The translations under genes and the position numbers were made by a program. A DNA stretch of 9,874 nucleotides, from positions 1 through 9,874 of the forward strand of contig JAISQS010000188.1 of the NCBI GenBank assembly GCA_031274045.1, in the 5' to 3' direction. This DNA is from Planctomycetaceae bacterium (GTDB lineage: Bacteria > Planctomycetota > Planctomycetia > Pirellulales > Thermoguttaceae). Of this stretch, positions 7,701-9,874 are shown in pieces; within the stretch, counting starts at the first letter, position 1; every line of letters begins with the position of its first letter. The notes beneath the pieces were generated by a model. That model ran no database searches, was not told the DNA's origin, and saw nothing but the letters and a program-made list of their open reading frames with translations.

Positions 7701-7953
7701 TAAAACTTGCAAACGTGTTGCCGTCAATATTCCACATCGTGTCAACCGTGCCGGAAGCAGAAGTATTATCAAACGTGAGATCGATTACAACATTGCCAAC
7801 AGAACTATTGATCGACGCAACACGACCGGCAACATCCTCAACACTAGAATAAGTCTCCGCAAACGAATTGATCGCCGATATAAAAAGCAAAAAACAGATC
7901 ACAGCAATCTGCCGAACACGAAACCAAAATTTATGTTTTGTATCTGTTCTCAT
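4759..7953 (-). CDS. Pmp-like autotransporter (beta-helix passenger plus C-terminal autotransporter barrel)
   Basis: This is a 1064-residue type V secreted protein, expected to reach the cell surface. A signal peptide with a basic N-terminus (MRTDTKHKFWFRVR) and hydrophobic core ends near NSFA/ET (32/33). The passenger, about 33-580, carries alternating GGA(I/V/L)-type motifs (near 140, 187, 237, 269, 312, 358, 390, 438, 466, 511) and FxxN motifs (FKNN 213, FANN 295, FNGN 343, FSGN 376, FSNN 425, FTGN 454, FKDN 497, FEGN 533). This is the chlamydial Pmp-type signature of a right-handed beta-helix. Residues 577-610 (VTKTGGGILSLSGNTQ) resemble a passenger-associated transport repeat. The barrel, about 790-1064, ends TGIQWKF with the canonical terminal Phe. 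I see no protease triad. No Shine-Dalgarno precedes the ATG. Its role, perhaps adhesion, is inferred from family only. BamA upstream of the insertion pathway is encoded nearby. Confidence 0.9.
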   Translation of the reverse strand: MRTDTKHKFWFRVRQIAVICFLLFISAINSFAETYSSVEDVAGRVASINSSVGNVVIDLTFDNTSASGTVDTMWNIDGNTFASFTISGKPSVTTIWQPSTTGGRLLNLDHYPNLINIRNLNLSSFNFSATDPQGVTARNGGAINLANELNTAFANTSKKVTFDKVTLSENSIDITITQDVDFDISGGGIYVGGGISSTLTNYGEIVTLSDSDFKNNSLVLKDTFYIPSNRQYKTVTGGGLAIVDYNTVKYNKGTVSGNSVSANIYGHVGGGGIYLFGLGSGSTPATMSTLSAMDFANNSSTMLNGGNGNAYGGAILAEQQYAGDNNSTLLVPKSTITINTTTFNGNSATNNGTGKALGGAVAFVGDVDGIFEYDIFSGNFANSANGNAGGGAVAIDSNYVGSMPLSTADVNNIKSQVTKFNNSTFSNNTVNAKALGQGGAIFSNQRIETARTDFTGNVANGENAAGGAIAITKAADDNNIAANYESAGYSLIQGGEFKDNKAVASSGNARGGAIYTTKNIEIVSGGGFGDVLFEGNLASSGVANGAYGNSIFADANVTFNAAVGSMIEDFDGHYVVGNVTKTGGGILSLSGNTQHLASNYYIKAGVLRSGFTSDGESSFRAVANLDNSGGAGSVLFDDGAVWELDLSNVDMAKLMTGVRFADGDITGAARALRLGSTIIDVDLVDGQIKFARVLETANLSDIFASTAYLHKWNTINRATSSRINQLLYPNNAAFDGYFTGDKSRTKYRGQSHTALPNGGLVMLPPNNQIPAGAGQTGQIYADGATCVEPFLFGNNAWVNYVGRKSGLESSYASYNGESIDVVSNGLQIGVDFISGNGRVFGFMFGYEQVGGSVLLDRVDSDDFYFGVYGARLLPFGYDIRGTFGYGHQWHRVLRYDWALSREFEVSADGDTLELNVEFGRRFQTSYNSSLRPYAALDYLKNWVGAADEGSEGFRYNNLALNQLFLRIGGDVQWYFGQLYFGAGAAYSQQLLDDYASATVAQGPVSTSLRTSRYGNSVFTFNVGASYSLGGFRQCSVYANYVGEIFVDGKGKAINTVQTGIQWKF

Positions 7954-8385
7954 CTGTTTTTATTTGCTCGCATTTGAGATTTTATTTGCGTTCGTTAATC
8001 GCACGCATTGTGTCAACAAAATCTATTCTGCTCCCGTTATCTTCCGTATTTTTAACCTGCTTGTACGTTAAATTTCGTTTACGCTCGCGGGATTAGCTGT
8101 GGCGATATCCGATCTTATATTTGCCGCTTTGATGCTCTGGAATCAACGAGTTTTGGAGTACGTTGCGAAAATTTAACTTTTGCCAAAACCGCAAACATAA
8201 ACAGACTCCGGCACGAATAAAATCTAACCGTTTTGTTCTTTTCGACAAAAAATTTAGCCAAACTAAACAATACAGAATAAAATCCCAATATCGCGATTAG
8301 TCAAAAACAGATACAAGTTTCTTTTGAACGAATAACAACGTTAATGTCAATTATGCAGGTTTTAAGCGGAATAACAAAGAAAACA
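7954..8385. other. Intergenic stretch upstream of the autotransporter, no gene seen
   Basis: These 432 AT-rich bases should contain the autotransporter promoter and leader on the minus strand. A minus-strand TTGACA (8015-8010) is present, but no acceptable -10 element lies 16-18 bases downstream. A seven-codon frame (7973-7950) ends in a TGA overlapping the autotransporter ATG. I see no RNA gene or conserved coding sequence. Confidence 0.5.
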
Positions 8386-8398
8386 GCCGCTACGCGGC
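8376..8398 (-). terminator. Second of two minus-strand terminator-like hairpins
   Basis: Read on the minus strand, GCCGC-GTA-GCGGC (8398-8386) is followed by TGTTTTCTTT. The short GC-rich stem with a U-rich tail fits a back-up terminator for transcription coming from the exporter gene and repeat array to its right. On the plus strand no T-run follows. Confidence 0.5.
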
Positions 8399-8402
8399 AA
8401 GA

Positions 8403-8427
8403 GAAAAAAATTTCCGCGAAGCGGAAA
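8403..8427 (-). terminator. Rho-independent terminator on the minus strand
   Basis: Read on the minus strand, TTTCCGC-TTC-GCGGAAA (8427-8411) is a perfect 7-bp stem with a 3-base loop, followed by TTTTTTT (8410-8404 after the arm). This is the clearest intrinsic terminator in the window. The nearest minus-strand gene upstream is the exporter, 382 bases away, so its mRNA would carry the whole 119-bp repeat array in its 3' untranslated region. Confidence 0.7.
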
Positions 8428-8773
8428 CGGACTGGAACGTTTTGGCAAATGTTCTCCAAACTGTCTTGGCGTTCCTTCCAAACTCGTTCGGTTTCCTAAT
8501 GCACTTAGTGCGGGCGGGGTGCCCGCGTTCCAGTCCGTTTGAACGGGACACCAAAATGGGTTGGCAAATGTTCTCCAAACTGTCTTGGCGTTCCTTCCAA
8601 ACTCGTTCGGTTTCCTAATGCACTTAGTGCGGGCGGGGCGCCCGCGTTCCAGTCCGTTTGAACTGAACGCCAAGACGTTTTGGCAAATGTTCTCCAACCC
8701 GTCTTGGCGTTCCTTCCAAACTCGTTCGGTTTCCTAATGCACTTAGGCGGGCGGGACGCCCGCGTTCCAGTCC
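8428..8773. repeat. Bracketed tandem array of three 119-bp units
   Basis: TTGGCAAATGTTCTCCAA starts at 8442, 8561 and 8680, an exact 119-bp period. The third unit is cut short at 8773. The first 90 or so bases of each unit are nearly identical; unit 3 has one deleted base and a few substitutions. Each unit holds a GCAC-TTA-GTGC or similar short palindrome and a GCGGGCG-GGG-CGCCCGC hairpin. The left edge CGGACTGGAACG (8428-8439) is the inverse of the unit end CGTTCCAGTCC (8763-8773), so the array has inverted ends. The period is not a multiple of 3, so the minus-strand reading frames through it shift from unit to unit and are not genes. Confidence 0.9.
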
Positions 8774-8776
8774 TTC

Positions 8777-8789
8777 GCCGCTTTGCGGC
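8777..8789. repeat. Triloop hairpin between the array and the exporter stop
   Basis: GCCGC-TTT-GCGGC lies 19 bases beyond the exporter stop and directly right of the array. It mirrors the CCGC-GAA-GCGG hairpin at 8414-8424 on the array's left side and matches the hairpin core at 4700-4712. No U-run follows on the minus strand. Confidence 0.65.
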
Positions 8790-8808
8790 TGGTTTAACAA
8801 TTGCGGCT

Positions 8809-9564
8809 TTATTTGTGGATGAGTATTACGATTGGAGTGATGAGATTTAACACCATGATAATCGGAATAAAATATTTTTCCGGCACAACCATAAAAACCC
8901 GACGACCAACCAATACACCCACCAACAATCCGGGCAACAGAATAAAATCAAGAAGAATCGTATCCAACGTAATCATGTTCAGATTTGGAATAATCCCGCC
9001 AATCAACGGCAATTTTGTTACATTGATAATGAAGAAGAAAACAGCCCATGTCCCCATGAAATCTTTTTTGTTCATATTTTGTGCGGCGAGATAGACGCTC
9101 ATCACGGGTCCGGCGGCGTTGCCCGCTTGAGTTGCGAATCCTGCCAACAAGCCCATTATCCACGCGAATATTTTCGACTTCGGCACCATCGTCAATCGAA
9201 ACAACTTCCGAACTATCTCAAACGAAACCAACACAACCACAAGAACAGATAAAAAAATCTTAAAATTGTGATCATTGACCCAATATAAAAAAATTGTCCC
9301 GCCAATAAGCCCAATAAAAACCGACGGCAACATAAACCGTATACGCTTCCAATCCGCACCACGCCAATAATACCAAACAGCAAAAGAATCAGCTATCACA
9401 AGAAGCGGCAAAACCGCCCCCGAAGACAACTTCTCCGCCCCCTCAAACGCAGATAACATCACAATCACCCCAAGTATTCCCAAACCCGGAACACCCGTCT
9501 TAGACATCCCAAAAAACGCAGCTGCAATAAGACCCGTTACAATCACAGATAAAGATAAAATCAT
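8809..9564 (-). CDS. TauE/SafE (TSUP) family membrane transporter, probable anion exporter
   Basis: This is a 251-residue inner-membrane protein of the TSUP family; known members export sulfite or sulfonate-derived anions or carry related small organic anions. The family's two conserved halves are visible: GMSKTGVPGLG (19-29) near the N-terminus, and QAGNAAGPVMSVYLAAQNMN (146-165) followed by KKDFMGTWAVFFFIINVTKL (166-185). About eight hydrophobic segments can be drawn, near 3-20, 26-40, 47-66, 78-95, 101-117, 132-150, 170-190, 200-222 and 231-249, the exact number being uncertain. Length is normal for the family. The ATG at 9564 gives an immediate first membrane segment but has no clear Shine-Dalgarno. 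Neighbouring genes do not indicate the substrate; no sulfur-metabolism gene is seen. Confidence 0.92.
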   Translation of the reverse strand: MILSLSVIVTGLIAAAFFGMSKTGVPGLGILGVIVMLSAFEGAEKLSSGAVLPLLVIADSFAVWYYWRGADWKRIRFMLPSVFIGLIGGTIFLYWVNDHNFKIFLSVLVVVLVSFEIVRKLFRLTMVPKSKIFAWIMGLLAGFATQAGNAAGPVMSVYLAAQNMNKKDFMGTWAVFFFIINVTKLPLIGGIIPNLNMITLDTILLDFILLPGLLVGVLVGRRVFMVVPEKYFIPIIMVLNLITPIVILIHK

Positions 9565-9874
9565 AAGTTAATTTTGAAGTAGTAAATGAATGGAAAAAAT
9601 TTTTCCGATCATTTCGGAGGCTCTTTTATCGTTTCTTGTTGACGTGTTAAAGCAAAACATAAAAGCGAGTTACAATAAATTATCGCTCCGCATTGCATAA
9701 AAAACCAATCAACATTACGCAAACCAATTCGCAACTGGTTATCAGTTTCCCCCTCCCTTAATAACCAACGAAACCGCCATACCACTCCCCCTTATCCCTT
9801 ATCCCCTTATTTGTTACGGATAAAGTTCGCGGTCACGCCACAACCCAAACAATAAGGGATAAGGGCGCGTAATG
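9565..9874. other. Right-edge intergenic stretch, no gene seen
   Basis: These 310 bases lie upstream of the exporter and should contain its promoter on the minus strand, but no clear -35/-10 pair is visible. It holds a short AT palindrome GGAAAAA-A-TTTTTCC (9592-9606) and, at the right edge, a perfect 14-bp inverted repeat listed separately. No reading frame longer than about 20 codons runs off the edge. Confidence 0.5.
9789..9865. repeat. 14-bp perfect inverted repeat at the right edge
   Basis: CCCTTATCCCTTAT (9789-9802) is exactly complementary to ATAAGGGATAAGGG (9852-9865), with 49 bases between. The left arm continues with a second overlapping CCCTTAT-type unit (CCCCTTATTTGTT, 9803-9815) that also pairs with the right arm (AACAATAAGGG), with small gaps. 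It looks like the ends of a small palindromic repeat, possibly continuing beyond the window. Confidence 0.7.

Noticed and set aside
7868..8071. Plus-strand frame of 67 codons with a hydrophobic stretch
   Set aside because: Half of it is antisense to the autotransporter signal peptide, which explains the hydrophobicity. No start signal is seen.
8362..8697. Minus-strand reading frames of 111 and 62 codons across the tandem array (including 8390-8578), giving repeated peptides such as CIRKPNEFGRNAKTVWRTFA
   Set aside because: They are translations of the 119-bp repeat. The period is not a multiple of 3, so each unit is read in a different frame, and the hairpins and terminator account for the sequence better.
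8442..8773. CRISPR array
   Set aside because: The conserved core is about 90 bases, there are only three copies, the intervals are short and partly alike, and no cas genes are present.
9592..9617. Terminator at the exporter 5' side (CCGA-AATGA-TCGG then an A/T run on the minus strand)
   Set aside because: The stem is only 4 bp and lies just upstream of the gene it would have to precede.

Overview
The window most likely comes from a moderately AT-rich bacterium with an outer membrane, and the Planctomycetota are the best guess. This rests on two points. The BamA-type protein has five POTRA-like repeats whose wording resembles planctomycete BamA as I remember it, followed by a long low-complexity linker. 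The secreted protein is a Pmp-like autotransporter in a non-enteric setting. The assignment is inference from family knowledge; no database search was run.

Layout. At the left edge lie a tRNA-Pro(TGG) gene and, on the same strand, rpmE (ribosomal protein L31, zinc-binding form) preceded by a perfect 18-bp tandem duplication. All remaining genes are on the minus strand: a bamA homologue (657-3911), a large Pmp-like autotransporter (4759-7953) and a TauE/SafE (TSUP) anion exporter (8809-9564). rpmE and bamA converge on a very regular 16-bp hairpin.

The intergenic spaces are long and full of structured repeats. Between bamA and the autotransporter lie a 31-bp-arm inverted repeat, a roughly 280-bp foldback (MITE-like) element, and a short dispersed repeat that the foldback seems to have split, leaving an 11-bp direct duplication. 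Between the autotransporter and the exporter lies a three-unit tandem array of the same dispersed repeat with an exact 119-bp period. It is bracketed by inverted ends that each carry a small CCGC-NNN-GCGG hairpin. Two minus-strand terminator-like hairpins lie beyond it. The right end carries another inverted repeat.

How the genes relate. BamA inserts beta-barrel proteins, including autotransporter barrels, into the outer membrane, so the autotransporter is a plausible client. The gap of about 850 bp and the intervening repeats argue against a shared operon. The exporter shows no obvious link to either. I see no strong case for a new multi-gene system. The notable content is the nested, non-coding repeat families and the odd linker inside BamA.
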